Assembly (NCBI GenBank): GCA_958496175.1
Contig: OY292280.1
Span: 2,790,001 to 2,854,000 of the forward strand
From: Sisyra terminalis
Taxonomy: Eukaryota > Arthropoda > Insecta > Neuroptera > Sisyridae
Direction: 5' to 3'
Length of the DNA: 64,000 nt
Shown here: piece by piece, positions 45,879 through 60,800 of the stretch
How the letters are laid out: every line of letters begins with the position of its first letter
Numbering within the stretch: position 1 is the first letter of the stretch
The notes under the pieces: model-generated
What the model saw: only the letters and a program-made list of their open reading frames with translations
Told to the model about the DNA's origin: nothing
Database searches by the model: none
Program-made: the position numbers and the translations under genes

Positions 45879-48800
45879 CGAAAATTAGCTGTTATATGGA
45901 AAAGTCACCCCTCAAAAATGACCTTTTTTTCTAGCCAATTTGGTGCAAGCGTTTTCTCCTCCTTTATTTCCCAATTTAATTTTCCAAGGATCTAGTGAAC
46001 CAATGCTTATGATTTTTTGCATAGTGGTTAAGGATGATTTAATTTGTAATATGCAATTCAATTTTGGCGAAACAAAACATCCCTTATATCCTTTTTATGC
46101 ACTCGAAAATTGTCCTTTTTGAAACTTTGAAACGATATTGCGGGTGTTCTTTTGCACACAGGATAAAAATTTTTTCACTCCACCTCTCACGTAATGACAT
46201 TGTTTAATAATCTGTTGCGAAAATTAGCTGTTATAAGGAAAAGTCACCCCTCAAAAATGACCTTTTTTTCTAGCCAATTTGGTGCAAGCGTTTTCACCTC
46301 CTTTATTTCCCAATTTAATTTTCCAAGGATCTAGTGAACCAATGCTTATGATTTTTTGCATAGTGGTTAAGGATGATTTAATTAGTAATATGCAATTCAA
46401 TTTTGGCGAAACAAAACATCCCTTATATCCTTTTTATGCACTCGAAAATTGTCCTTTTTGAAACTTTGAAACGATATTGCGGGTGTTCTTTTGCACACAG
46501 GATAAAAATTTTTTCACTCCACATCTCACGTAATGACATTGTTTAATAATCCGTTGCGAAAATTAGCTGTTATATGGAAAAGTCACCCCTCAAAAATGAC
46601 CTTTTTTTCTAGCCAATTTGGTGCAAGCGTTTTCACCTCCTTTATTTCCCAATTTAATTTTCCAAGGATCTAGTGAACCAATGCTTATGATTTTTTGCAT
46701 AGTGGTTAAGGATGATTTAATTTGTAATATGCAATTCAATTTTGGCGAAACAAAACATCCCTTATATCCTTTTTATGCACTCGAAAATTGTCCTTTTTGA
46801 AACTTTGAAACGATATTGCGGGTGTTCTTTTGCACACAGGATAAAAATTTTTTCACTCCACCTCTCACGTAATGACATTGTTTACTAATCCGTTGCGAAA
46901 ATTAGCTGTTATATGGAAAAGTCACCCCTCAAAAATGACTTTTTTTTCTAGCCAATTTGGTGCAAGCGTTTTCACCTCCTTAATTTCCCAATTTAATTTT
47001 CCAAGGATCTGGTGAACCAATGCTTATGATTTTTTGCATAGTGGTTAAGGATGATTTAATTTGTTATATGCAATTCAATTTTGGCGAAACAAAACATCCC
47101 TTATATCCATTTTATGCACTCGAAAATTGTCCTTTTTGAAACTTTGAAACGATATTGCGGGTGTTCTTTTGCACACAGGATAAAAATTTTTTCACTCCAC
47201 ATCTCACGTAATGACATTGTATAATAATCCGTTGCGAAAATTAGCTGTTATAAGGAAAAGTCACCCCTCAAAAATGACCTTTTTTTCTAGCAAATTTGGT
47301 GCAAGCGTTTTCACCTCCTTAATTTCCCAATTTAATTTTTCAAGGATCTGGTGAACCAATGCATATGATTTTTTGCATAGTGGTTAAGGATGAATTAGTT
47401 TGTAATATGCAATTCAGTTTTGGCGAAACAAAGCATCCCTTATATCCTTTTTATGCACTCGAAAATTGTCCTTTTTGAAACTTTGAAACGATATTGCGGG
47501 TGTTCTGTTGCACACAGGATAAAAATTTTTTCACTCCACATCTCACGTAATGACATTGTTTAATAATCCGTTGCGAAAATTAGCTGTTATAAGGAAAAGT
47601 CACCCCTCAAAAATGACCTTTTTTTCTAGCCAATTTGGTGCAAGCGTTTTCCCCTCCTTAATTTCCCAATTTAATTTTCCAAGGATCTGGTGAACAAATG
47701 CATATGATTTTTTGCATAGTGGTTAAGGATGACTGAATTTGTAATATGCAATTCAGTTTTGGCGAAACAAAACATCCCTTATATCCTTTTTATGCACTCG
47801 AAAATTGTCCTTTTTGAAACTTTGAAACGATATTGCGGGTGTTCTTTTGCACACAGGATAAAAATTTTTTCACTCCACATCTCACGTAATGACATTGTTT
47901 AATAATCCGTTGCGAAAATTAGCTGTTATATGGAAAAGTCACCCCTCAAAAATGACCTTTTTTTCTAGCCAATTTGGTGCAAGCGTTTTCCCCTCCTTAA
48001 TTTCCCAATTTAATTTTCCAAGGATCTGGTGAACAAATGCATATGATTTTTTGCATAGTGGTTAAGGATGACTGAATTTGTAATATGCAATTCAGTTTTG
48101 GCGAAACAAAACATCCCTTATATCCTTTTTATGCACTCGAAAATTGTCCTTTTTGAAACTTTGAAACGATATTGCGGGTGTTCTGTTGCACACAGGATAA
48201 AAATTTTTTCACTCCACATCTCACGTAATGACATTGTTTAATAATCCGTTGCGAAAATTAGCTGTTATAAGGAAAAGTCACCCCTCCAAAATGACCTTTT
48301 TTTCTAGCCAATTTGGTGCAAGCGTTTTCACCTCCTTAATTTCCCAATTTAATTTTCCATGGATCTGGTGAACCAGTGCATATGATTTTTTGCATTGTGG
48401 TTAAGGATGATTTAATTTGTAATATGCAATTCAATTTTGGCGAAACAAAACATCCCTTATATCCATTTTATGCACTCGAAAATTATCCTTTTTGAAACTT
48501 TGAAACGATATTGCGGGTGTTCTTTTGCACACAGGATAAAAATTTTTTCACTCCACATCTCACGTAATGACATTGTATAATAAACCGTTGCGAAAATTAG
48601 CTGTTATAAGGAAAAGTCACCCCTCAAAAATGACCTTTATTTCTAGCCAATTTGGTGCAAGCGTTTTCACCTCCTTAATTTCCCAATTTAATTTTTCAAG
48701 GATCTGGTGAACCAATGCATATGATTTTTTGCATAGTGGTTAAGGATGAATTAGTTTGTAATATGCAATTCAGTTTTGGCGAAACAAAGCTTCCCTTATA

Positions 48801-51800
48801 TCCTTTTTATGCACTCGAAAATTGTCCTTTTTGAAACTTTGAAACGATATTGCGGGTGTTCTTTTGCACACAGGATAAAAATTTTTTCACTCCACATCTC
48901 ACGTAATGACATTGTTTAATAATCCGTTGCGAAAATTAGCTGTTATATGGAAAAGTCACCCCTCAAAAATGACCTTTTTTTCTAGCCAATTTGGTGCAAG
49001 CGTTTTCACCTCCTTTATCTCCCAATTTAATTTTCCAAGGATCTAGTGAACCAATGCTTATGATTTTTTGCATAGTGGTTAAGGATGATTTAATTTGTAA
49101 TATGCAATTCAATTTTGGCGAAACAAAACATCCCTTATATCCATTTTATGCACTCGAAAATTGTCCTTTTTGAAACTTTGAAACGATATTGCGGGTGTTC
49201 TTTTGCACACAGGATAAAAAATTTTTCACTCCACATCTCACGTAATGACATTGTTTAATAATCCGTTGCGAAAATTAGCTGTTATAAGGAAAAGTCACCC
49301 CTCAAAAATGACCTTTTTTTCTAGCAAATTTGGTGCAAGCGTTTTCACCTCCTTAATTTCCCAATTTAATTTTCCAAGGATCTGGTGAACCAATGCATAT
49401 GATTTTTTGCATAGTGGTTAAGGATGATTTAATTTGTAATATGCAATTCAATTTTGGCGAAACAAAACATCCCTTATATCCATTTTATGCACTCGAAAAT
49501 TGTCCTTTTTGAAACTTTGAAACGATATTGCGGGTGTTCTTTTGCACACAGGATAAAAATTTTTTCACTCCACATCTCACGTAATGACATTGTTTAATAA
49601 TCCGTTGCGAAAATTAGCTGTTATAAGGAAAAGTCACCCCTCAAAAATGACCTTTTTTTCTAGCAAATTTGGTGCAAGCGTTTTCACCTCCTTAATTTCC
49701 CAATTTAATTTTCCAAGGATCTGGTGAACCAATGCATATGATTTTTTGCATAGTGGTTAAGGATGATTTAATTTGTAATATGCAATTCAATTTTGGCGAA
49801 ACAAAACATCCCTTATATCCATTTTATGCACTCGAAAATTGTCCTTTTTGAAACTTTGAAACGATATTGCGGGTGTTCTGTTGCACACAGGATAAAAATT
49901 TTTTCACTCCACATCTCACGTAATGACATTGTTTAATAATCCGTTGCGAAAATTTGCTGTTATAAGGAAAAGTCACCCCTCAAAAATGACCTTTTTTTCT
50001 AGCCAATTTGGTGCTAGCGTTTTCCCCTCCTTAATTTCCCAATTTAATTTTCCAAGGATCTGGTGAACAAATGCATATGATTTTTTGCATAGTGGTTAAG
50101 GATGACTGAATTTGTAATATGCAATTCAGTTTTGGCGGAACAAAACATCCCTTATATCCTTTTTATGCACTCGAAAATTGTCCTTTTTGAAACTTTGAAA
50201 CGATATTGCGGGTGTTCTGTTGCACACAGGATAAAAATTTTTTCACTACACATCTCACGTAATGACATTGTATAATAATCCGTTGCGAAAATTAGCTGTT
50301 ATAAGGAAAAGTCACCCCTCCAAAATGACCTTTTTTTCTAGCCAATTTGGTGCAAGCGTTTTCACCTCCTTAATTTCCCAATTTAATTTTCCATGGATCT
50401 GGTGAACCAATGCATATGATTTTTTGCATTGTGGTTAAGGATGATTTAATTTGTAATATGCAATTCAATTTTGGCGAAACAAAACATCCCTTATATCCAT
50501 TTTATGCACTCGAAAATTGTCCTTTTTGAAACTTTGAAACGATATTGCGGGTGTTCTTTTGCACACAGGATAAAAAATTTTTCACTCCACATCTCACGTA
50601 ATGACATTGTTTAATAATCCGTTGCGAAAATTAGCTGTTATAAGGAGAAGTCACCCCTCAAAATTGACCTTTTTTCTAGCCAATTTGGTGCAAGCGTTTT
50701 CACCTCCTTAATTTCCCAATTTAATTTTCCAAGGATCTGGTGAACCAATGCATATGATTTTTTGCATAGTGGTTAAGGATGAATTAGTTTGTAATATGCA
50801 ATTCAGTTTTGGCGAAACAAAACATCCCTTATATCCTTTTTATGCACTCGAAAATTGTCCTTTTTGAATCTTTGAAACGATTTTGCGGGTGTTCTTTTGC
50901 ACACAGGATAAAAATTTTTTCACTCCACATCTCAAGTAATGACATTGTATACGAATCCGTTGCGAAAATTAGCAGTTATAAGGAAAAGTCACCCCTCAAA
51001 AATGACCTTTTTTTCTAGCCAATTTGGTGCAAGCGTTTTCACCTCCTTAATTTCCCAATTTAATTTTCCAAGGATCTGGTGAACCAATGCATATGATTTT
51101 TTGCATAGTGGTTAAGGATGAATTAGTTTGTAATATGCAATTCAGTTTTGGCGAAACAAAACATCCCTTATATCCTTTTTATGCACTCGAAAATTGTCCT
51201 TTTTGAAACTTTGAAACGATATTGCGGTTATTCTGTTGCCCACAGGATAAAAATTTTTTCACTCCACATCTCACGTAATGACATTGTATAATAATCCGTT
51301 GCGAAAATTAGCTGTTATATGGAAAAGTCACCCCTCAAAAATGACCTTTTTTTCTAGCCAATTTGGTGCAAGCGTTTTCACCTCCTTTATTTCCCAATTT
51401 AATTTTCCAAGGATCTAGTGAACCAATGCTTATGATTTTTTGCATAGTGGTTAAGGATGATTTAATTTGTAATATGCAATTCAATTTTGGCGAAACAAAA
51501 CATCCCTTATATCCTTTTTATGCACTCGAAAATTGTCCTTTTTGAAACTTTGAAACGATATTGCGGGTGTTCTGTTGCCCACAGGATAAAAATTTTTTCA
51601 CTCCACATCTCACGTAATGACATTGTATAATAATCCGTTGCGAAAATTAGCTGTTATATGGAAAAGTCACCCCTCAAAAATGACCTTTTTTCTAGCCAAT
51701 TTGGTGCAAGCGTTTTCACCTCCTTTATTTCCCAATTTAATTTTCCAAGGATCTGGTGAACCAATGCATATGATTTTTTGCATAGTGGTTAAGGATGAAT

Positions 51801-54800
51801 TAGTTTGTAATATGCAATTCAGTTTTGGCGAAACAAAACATCCCTTATATCCTTTTTATGCACTCGAAAATTGTCCTTTTTGAAACTTTGAAACGATATT
51901 GCGGGTGTTCTGTTGCCCACAGGATAAAAATTTTTTCACTCCACATCTCACGTAATGACATTGTTTAATAATCCGTTGCGAAAATTAGCTGTTATAAGGA
52001 GAAGTCACCCCTCAAAATTGACCTTTTTTCTAGCCAATTTGGTGCAAGCGTTTTCACCTCCTTAATTTCCCAATTTAATTTTCCAAGGATCTGGTGAACC
52101 AATGCATATGATTTTTTGCATTGTGGTTAAGGATGATTTAATTTGTAATATGCAATTCAATTTTGGCGAAACAAAACATCCCTTATATCCATTTTATGCA
52201 CTCGAAAATTGTCCTTTTTGAAACTTTGAAACGATATTGCGGGTGTTCTTTTGCACACAGGATAAAAAATTTTTCACTCCACATCTCACGTAATGACATT
52301 GTTTAATAATCCGTTGCGAAAATTAGCTGTTATAAGGAGAAGTCACCCCTCAAAATTGACCTTTTTTCTAGCCAATTTGGTGCAAGCGTTTTCACCTCCT
52401 TAATTTCCCAATTTAATTTTCCAAGGATCTGGTGAACCAATGCATATGATTTTTTGCAATGTGGTTAAGGATGATTTAGTTTGTAATATGCAATTCAATT
52501 TTGGCGAAACAAAACATCCCTTATATCCATTTTATGCACTCGAAAATTGTCCTTTTTGAAACTTTGAAACGATATTGCGGGTGTTCTTTTGCACACAGGA
52601 TAAAAATTTTTTCACTCCACATCTCACGTAATGACATTGTTTAATAATCCGTTGCGAAAATTAGCTGTTATAAGGAAAAGTCACCCCTCAAAAATGACCT
52701 TTTTTTCTAGCCAATTTGGTGCAAGCGTTTTCACCTCCTTAATTTCCCAATTTAATTTTCCAAGGATCTGGTGAACCAATGCATATGATTTTTTGCATAG
52801 TGGTTAAGGATGAATTAGTTTGTAATATGCAATTCAGTTTTGGCGAAACAAAACATCCCTTATATCCTTTTTATGCACTCGAAAATTGTCCTTTTTGAAT
52901 CTTTGAAACGATATTGCGGGTGTTCTTTTGCACACAGGATAAAAATTTTTTCACTCCACATCTCAAGTAATGACATTGTATACGAATCCGTTGCGAAAAT
53001 TAGCTGTTATAAGGAAAAGTCACCCCTCAAAAATGACCTTTTTTTCTAGCCAATTTGGTGCAAGCGTTTTCACCTCCTTAATTTCCCAATTTAATTTTCC
53101 AAGGATCTGGTGAACCAATGCATATGATTTTTTGCATAGTGGTTAAGGATGAATTAGTTTGTAATATGCAATTCAGTTTTGGCGAAACAAAACATCCCTT
53201 ATATCCTTTTTATGCACTCGAAAATTGTCCTTTTTGAAACTTTGAAACGATATTGCGGTTATTCTGTTGCCCACAGGATAAAAATTTTTTCACTCCACAT
53301 CTCACGTAATGACATTGTTTAATAATCCGTTGCGAAAATTAGCTGTTATAAGGAGAAGTCACCCCTCAAAATTGACCTTTTTTCTAGCCAATTTGGTGCA
53401 AGCGTTTTCACCTCCTTAATTTCCCAATTTAATTTTCCAAGGATCTGGTGAACCAATGCATATGATTTTTTGCATAGTGGTTAAGGATGAATTAGTTTGT
53501 AATATGCAATTCAGTTTTGGCGAAACAAAACATCCCTTATATCCTTTTTATGCACTCGAAAATTGTCCTTTTTGAATCTTTGAAACGATTTTGCGGGTGT
53601 TCTTTTGCACACAGGATAAAAATTTTTTCACTCCACATCTCAAGTAATGACATTGTATACGAATCCGTTGCGAAAATTAGCAGTTATAAGGAAAAGTCAC
53701 CCCTCAAAAATGACCTTTTTTTCTAGCCAATTTGGTGCAAGCGTTTTCACCTCCTTAATTTCCCAATTTAATTTTCCAAGGATCTGGTGAACCAATGCAT
53801 ATGATTTTTTGCATAGTGGTTAAGGATGAATTAGTTTGTAATATGCAATTCAGTTTTGGCGAAACAAAGCATCCCTTATATCCTTTTTATGCACTCGAAA
53901 ATTGTCCTTTTTGAAACTTTGAAACGATATTGCGAGTGTTCTGTTGCCCACAGGATAAAATTTTTTTCACTCCACATCTCACGTAATGACATTGTTTAAT
54001 AATCCGTTGCGAAAATTAGCTGTTATAAGGAAAAGTCACCCCTCAAAAATGACCTTTTTTTCTAGCCAATTTGGTGCAAGCGTTTTCACCTCCTTAATTT
54101 CCCAATTTAATTTTCCAAGGATCTGGTGAACCAATGCATATGATTTTTTGCATAGTGGTTAAGGATGAATTAGTTTGTAATATGCAATTCAGTTTTGGCG
54201 AAACAAAGCATCCCTTATATCCTTTTTATGCACTCGAAAATTGTCCTTTTTGAAACTTTGAAACGATATTGCGGGTGTTCTGTTGCACACAGGATAAAAA
54301 TTTTTTCACTCCACATCTCACGTAATGACATTGTATAATAATCCGTTGCGAAAATTAGCTGTTATAAGGAAAAGTCACCCCTCAAAAATGACCTTTTTTT
54401 CTAGCCAATTTGGTGCAAGCGTTTTCACCTCCTTAATTTCCCAATTTAATTTTCCAAGGATCTGGTGAACCAATGCATATGATTTTTTGCATAGTGGTTA
54501 AGGATGATTTAATTTGTAATATGCAATTCAATTTTGGCGAAACAAAACATCCCTTATATCCATTTTATGCACTCGAAAATTGTCCTTTTTGAAACTTTGA
54601 AACGATATTGCGGGTGTTCTTTTGCACACAGGATAAAAATTTTTTCACTCCACATCTCACGTAATGACATTGTTTAATAATCTGTTGCGAAAATTAGCTG
54701 TTATAAGGAAAAGTCACCCCTCAAAAATGACCTTTTTTTCTAGCCAATTTGGTGCAAGCGTTTTCACCTCCTTTATTTCCCAATTTAATTTTCCAAGGAT

Positions 54801-57800
54801 CTAGTGAACCAATGCTTATGATTTTTTGCATAGTGGATAAGGATGATTTAATTAGTAATATGCAATTCAATTTTGGCGAAACAAAACATCCCTTATATCC
54901 TTTTTATGCACTCGAAAATTGTCCTTTTTGAAACTTTGAAACGATATTGCGGGTGTTCTTTTGCACACAGGATAAAAATTTTTTCACTCCACATCTCACG
55001 TAATGACATTGTTTAATAATCCGTTGCGAAAATTAGCTGTTATATGGAAAAGTCACCCCTCAAAAATGACCTTTTTTTCTAGCCAATTTGGTGCAAGCGT
55101 TTTCACCTCCTTTATTTCCCAATTTAATTTTCCAAGGATCTAGTGAACCAATGCTTATGATTTTTTGCATAGTGGTTAAGGATGATTTAATTTGTTATAT
55201 GCAATTCAATTTTGGCGAAACAAAACATCCCTTATATCCATTTTATGCACTCGAAAATTGTCCTTTTTGAAACTTTGAAACGATATTGCGGGTGTTCTTT
55301 TGCACACAGGATAAAAATTTTTTCACTCCACATCTCACGTAATGACATTGTTTAATAATCCGTTGCGAAAATTAGCTGTTATAAGGAAAAGTCACCCCTC
55401 AAAAATGACCTTTTTTTCTAGCCAATTTGGTGCAAGCGTTTTCACCTCCTTTATTTCCCAATTTAATTTTCCAAGGATCTAGTGAACCAATGCTTATGAT
55501 TTTTTGCATAGTGGTTAAGGATGATTTAGTTTGTAATATGCAATTCAATTTTGGCGAAACAAAACATCCCTTATATCCTTTTTATGCACTCGAAAATTGT
55601 CCTTTTTGAAACTTTGAAACGATATTGCGGGTGTTCTTTTGCACACAGGATAAAAATTTTTTCACTCCACATCTCACGTAATGACATTGTTTAATAATCC
55701 GTTGCGAAAATTAGCTGTTATATGGAAAAGTCACCCCTCAAAAATGACCTTTTTTTCTAGCCAATTTGGTGCAAGCGTTTTCACCTCCTTTATTTCCCAA
55801 TTTAATTTTCCAAGGATCTAGTGAACCAATGCTTATGATTTTTTGCATAGTGGTTAAGGATGATTTAATTTGTTATATGCAATTCAATTTTGGCGAAACA
55901 AAACATCCCTTATATCCATTTTATGCACTCGAAAATTGTCCTTTTTGAAACTTTGAAACGATATTGCGGGTGTTCTTTTGCACACAGGATAAAAATTTTT
56001 TCACTCCACATCTCACGTAATGACATTGTTTAATAATCCGTTGCGAAAATTAGCTGTTATATGGAAAAGTCACCCCTCAAAAATGACCTTTTTTTCTAGC
56101 CAATTTGGTGCAAGCGTTTTCTCCTCCTTTATTTCCCAATTTAATTTTCCAAGGATCTAGTGAACCAATGCTTATGATTTTTTGCATAGTGGTTAAGGAT
56201 GATTTAATTTGTAATATGCAATTCAATTTTGGCGAAACAAAACATCCCTTATATCCTTTTTATGCACTCGAAAATTGTCCTTTTTGAAACTTTGAAACGA
56301 TATTGCGGGTGTTCTTTTGCACACAGGATAAAAATTTTTTCACTCCACCTCTCACGTAATGACATTGTTTAATAATCTGTTGCGAAAATTAGCTGTTATA
56401 AGGAAAAGTCACCCCTCAAAAATGACCTTTTTTTCTAGCCAATTTGGTGCAAGCGTTTTCACCTCCTTTATTTCCCAATTTAATTTTCCAAGGATCTAGT
56501 GAACCAATGCTTATGATTTTTTGCATAGTGGTTAAGGATGATTTAATTAGTAATATGCAATTCAATTTTGGCGAAACAAAACATCCCTTATATCCTTTTT
56601 ATGCACTCGAAAATTGTCCTTTTTGAAACTTTGAAACGATATTGCGGGTGTTCTTTTGCACACAGGATAAAAATTTTTTCACTCCACATCTCACGTAATG
56701 ACATTGTTTAATAATCCGTTGCGAAAATTAGCTGTTATATGGAAAAGTCACCCCTCAAAAATGACCTTTTTTTCTAGCCAATTTGGTGCAAGCGTTTTCA
56801 CCTCCTTTATTTCCCAATTTAATTTTCCAAGGATCTAGTGAACCAATGCTTATGATTTTTTGCATAGTGGTTAAGGATGATTTAATTTGTAATATGCAAT
56901 TCAATTTTGGCGAAACAAAACATCCCTTATATCCTTTTTATGCACTCGAAAATTGTCCTTTTTGAAACTTTGAAACGATATTGCGGGTGTTCTTTTGCAC
57001 ACAGGATAAAAATTTTTTCACTCCACCTCTCACGTAATGACATTGTTTACTAATCCGTTGCGAAAATTAGCTGTTATATGGAAAAGTCACCCCTCAAAAA
57101 TGACTTTTTTTTCTAGCCAATTTGGTGCAAGCGTTTTCACCTCCTTAATTTCCCAATTTAATTTTCCAAGGATCTGGTGAACCAATGCATATGATTTTTT
57201 GCATAGTGGTTAAGGATGAATTAGTTTGTAATATGCAATTCAGTTTTGGCGAAACAAAGCATCCCTTATATCCTTTTTATGCACTCGAAAATTGTCCTTT
57301 TTGAAACTTTGAAACGATATTGCGGGTGTTCTTTTGCACACAGGATAAAAATTTTTTCACTCCACCTCTCACGTAATGACATTGTTTAATAATCCGTTGC
57401 GAAAATTAGCTGTTATATGGAAAAGTCACCCCTCAAAAATGACCTTTTTTTCTAGCCAATTTGGTGCAAGCGTTTTCACCTCCTTAATTTCCCAATTTAA
57501 TTTTCCAAGGATCTGGTGAACCAATGCATATGATTTTTTGCATAGTGGTTAAGGATGACTGAATTTGTAATATGCAATTCAGTTTTGGCGAAACAAAACA
57601 TCCCTTATATCCTTTTTATGCACTCGAAAATTGTCCTTTTTGAAACTTTGAAACGATATTGCGGGTGTTCTTTTGCACACAGGATAAAAATTTTTTCACT
57701 CCACATCTCACGTAATGACATTGTTTAATAATCCGTTGCGAAAATTAGCTGTTATATGGAAAAGTCACCCCTCAAAAATGACCTTTTTTTCTAGCCAATT

Positions 57801-60800
57801 TGGTGCAAGCGTTTTCCCCTCCTTAATTTCCCAATTTAATTTTCCAAGGATCTGGTGAACAAATGCATATGATTTTTTGCATAGTGGTTAAGGATGACTG
57901 AATTTGTAATATGCAATTCAGTTTTGGCGAAACAAAACATCCCTTATATCCTTTTTATGCACTCGAAAATTGTCCTTTTTGAAACTTTGAAACGATATTG
58001 CGGGTGTTCTGTTGCACACAGGATAAAAATTTTTTCACTCCACATCTCACGTAATGACATTGTTTAATAATCCGTTGCGAAAATTAGCTGTTATAAGGAA
58101 AAGTCACCCCTCCAAAATGACCTTTTTTTCTAGCCAATTTGGTGCAAGCGTTTTCACCTCCTTAATTTCCCAATTTAATTTTCCATGGATCTGGTGAACC
58201 AGTGCATATGATTTTTTGCATTGTGGTTAAGGATGATTTAATTTGTAATATGCAATTCAATTTTGGCGAAACAAAACATCCCTTATATCCATTTTATGCA
58301 CTCGAAAATTATCCTTTTTGAAACTTTGAAACGATATTGCGGGTGTTCTTTTGCACACAGGATAAAAATTTTTTCACTCCACATCTCACGTAATGACATT
58401 GTATAATAAACCGTTGCGAAAATTAGCTGTTATAAGGAAAAGTCACCCCTCAAAAATGACCTTTATTTCTAGCCAATTTGGTGCAAGCGTTTTCACCTCC
58501 TTAATTTCCCAATTTAATTTTTCAAGGATCTGGTGAACCAATGCATATGATTTTTTGCATAGTGGTTAAGGATGAATTAGTTTGTAATATGCAATTCAGT
58601 TTTGGCGAAACAAAGCTTCCCTTATATCCTTTTTATGCACTCGAAAATTGTCCTTTTTGAAACTTTGAAACGATATTGCGGGTGTTCTTTTGCACACAGG
58701 ATAAAAATTTTTTCACTCCACATCTCACGTAATGACATTGTTTAATAATCCGTTGCGAAAATTAGCTGTTATATGGAAAAGTCACCCCTCAAAAATGACC
58801 TTTTTTTCTAGCCAATTTGGTGCAAGCGTTTTCACCTCCTTTATCTCCCAATTTAATTTTCCAAGGATCTAGTGAACCAATGCTTATGATTTTTTGCATA
58901 GTGGTTAAGGATGAATTAGTTTGTAATATGCAATTCAATTTTGGCGAAACAAAACATCCCTTATATCCTTTTTATGCACTCGAAAATTGTCCTTTTTGAA
59001 ACTTTGAAACGATATTGCGGGTGTTCTTTTGCACACAGGATAAAAATTTTTTCACTCCACCTCTCACGTAATGACATTGTTTAATAATCCGTTGCGAAAA
59101 TTAGCTGTTATATGGAAAAGTCACCCCTCAAAAATGACCTTTTTTTCTAGCCAATTTGGTGCAAGCGTTTTCACCTCCTTTATCTCCCAATTTAATTTTC
59201 CAAGGATCTGGTGAACCAATGCATATGATTTTTTGCATAGTGGTTAAGGATGAATTAGTTTGTAATATGCAATTCAATTTTGGCGAAACAAAACATCCCT
59301 TATATCCTTTTTATGCACTCGAAAATTGTCCTTTTTGAAACTTTGAAACGATATTGCGGGTGTTCTTTTGCACACAGGATAAAAATTTTTTCACTCCACC
59401 TCTCACGTAATGACATTGTTTAATAATCCGTTGCGAAAATTAGCTGTTATATGGAAAAGTCACTCCTCAAAAATGACTTTTTTTTCTAGCCAATTTGGTG
59501 CAAGCGTTTTTACCTCCTTAATTTCCCAATTTAATTTTCCAAGGATCTGGTGAACCAATGCATATGATTTTTTGCATAGTGGTTAAGGATGATTTAATTT
59601 GTAATATGCAATTCAATTTTGGCGAAACAAAACATCCCTTATATCCATTTTATGCACTCGAAAATTGTCCTTTTTGAAACTTTGAAACGATATTGCGGGT
59701 GTTCTTTTGCACACAGGATAAAAATTTTTTCACTCCACATCTCACGTAATGACATTGTTTAATAATCCGTTGCGAAAATTAGCTGTTATAAGGAAAAGTC
59801 ACCCCTCAAAAATGACCTTTTTTTCTAGCAAATTTGGTGCAAGCGTTTTCACCTCCTTAATTTCCCAATTTAATTTTCCATGGATCTGGTGAACCAGTGC
59901 ATATGATTTTTTGCATTGTGGTTAAGGATGATTTAATTTGTAATATGCAATTCAATTTTGGCGAAACAAAACATCCCTTATATCCATTTTATGCACTCGA
60001 AAATTGTCCTTTTTGAAACTTTGAAACGATATTGCGGGTGTTCTGTTGCACACAGGATAAAAATTTTTTCACTCCACATCTCACGTAATGACATTGTTTA
60101 ATAATCCGTTGCGAAAATTAGCTGTTATAAGGAAAAGTCACCCCTCAAAAATGACCTTTTTTTCTAGCCAATTTGGTGCTAGCGTTTTCCCCTCCTTAAT
60201 TTCCCAATTTAATTTTCCAAGGATCTGGTGAACAAATGCATATGATTTTTTGCATAGTGGTTAAGGATGACTGAATTTGTAATATGCAATTCAGTTTTGG
60301 CGGAACAAAACATCCCTTATATCCTTTTTATGCACTCGAAAATTGTCCTTTTTGAAACTTTGAAACGATATTGCGGGTGTTCTGTTGCACACAGGATAAA
60401 AATTTTTTCACTACACATCTCACGTAATGACATTGTATAATAATCCGTTGCGAAAATTAGCTGTTATAAGGAAAAGTCACCCCTCCAAAATGACCTTTTT
60501 TTCTAGCCAATTTGGTGCAAGCGTTTTCACCTCCTTAATTTCCCAATTTAATTTTCCATGGATCTGGTGAACCAATGCATATGATTTTTTGCATTGTGGT
60601 TAAGGATGATTTAATTTGTAATATGCAATTCAATTTTGGCGAAACAAAACATCCCTTATATCCATTTTATGCACTCGAAAATTGTCCTTTTTGAAACTTT
60701 GAAACGATATTGCGGGTGTTCTTTTGCACACAGGATAAAAAATTTTTCACTCCACATCTCACGTAATGACATTGTTTAATAATCCGTTGCGAAAATTAGC

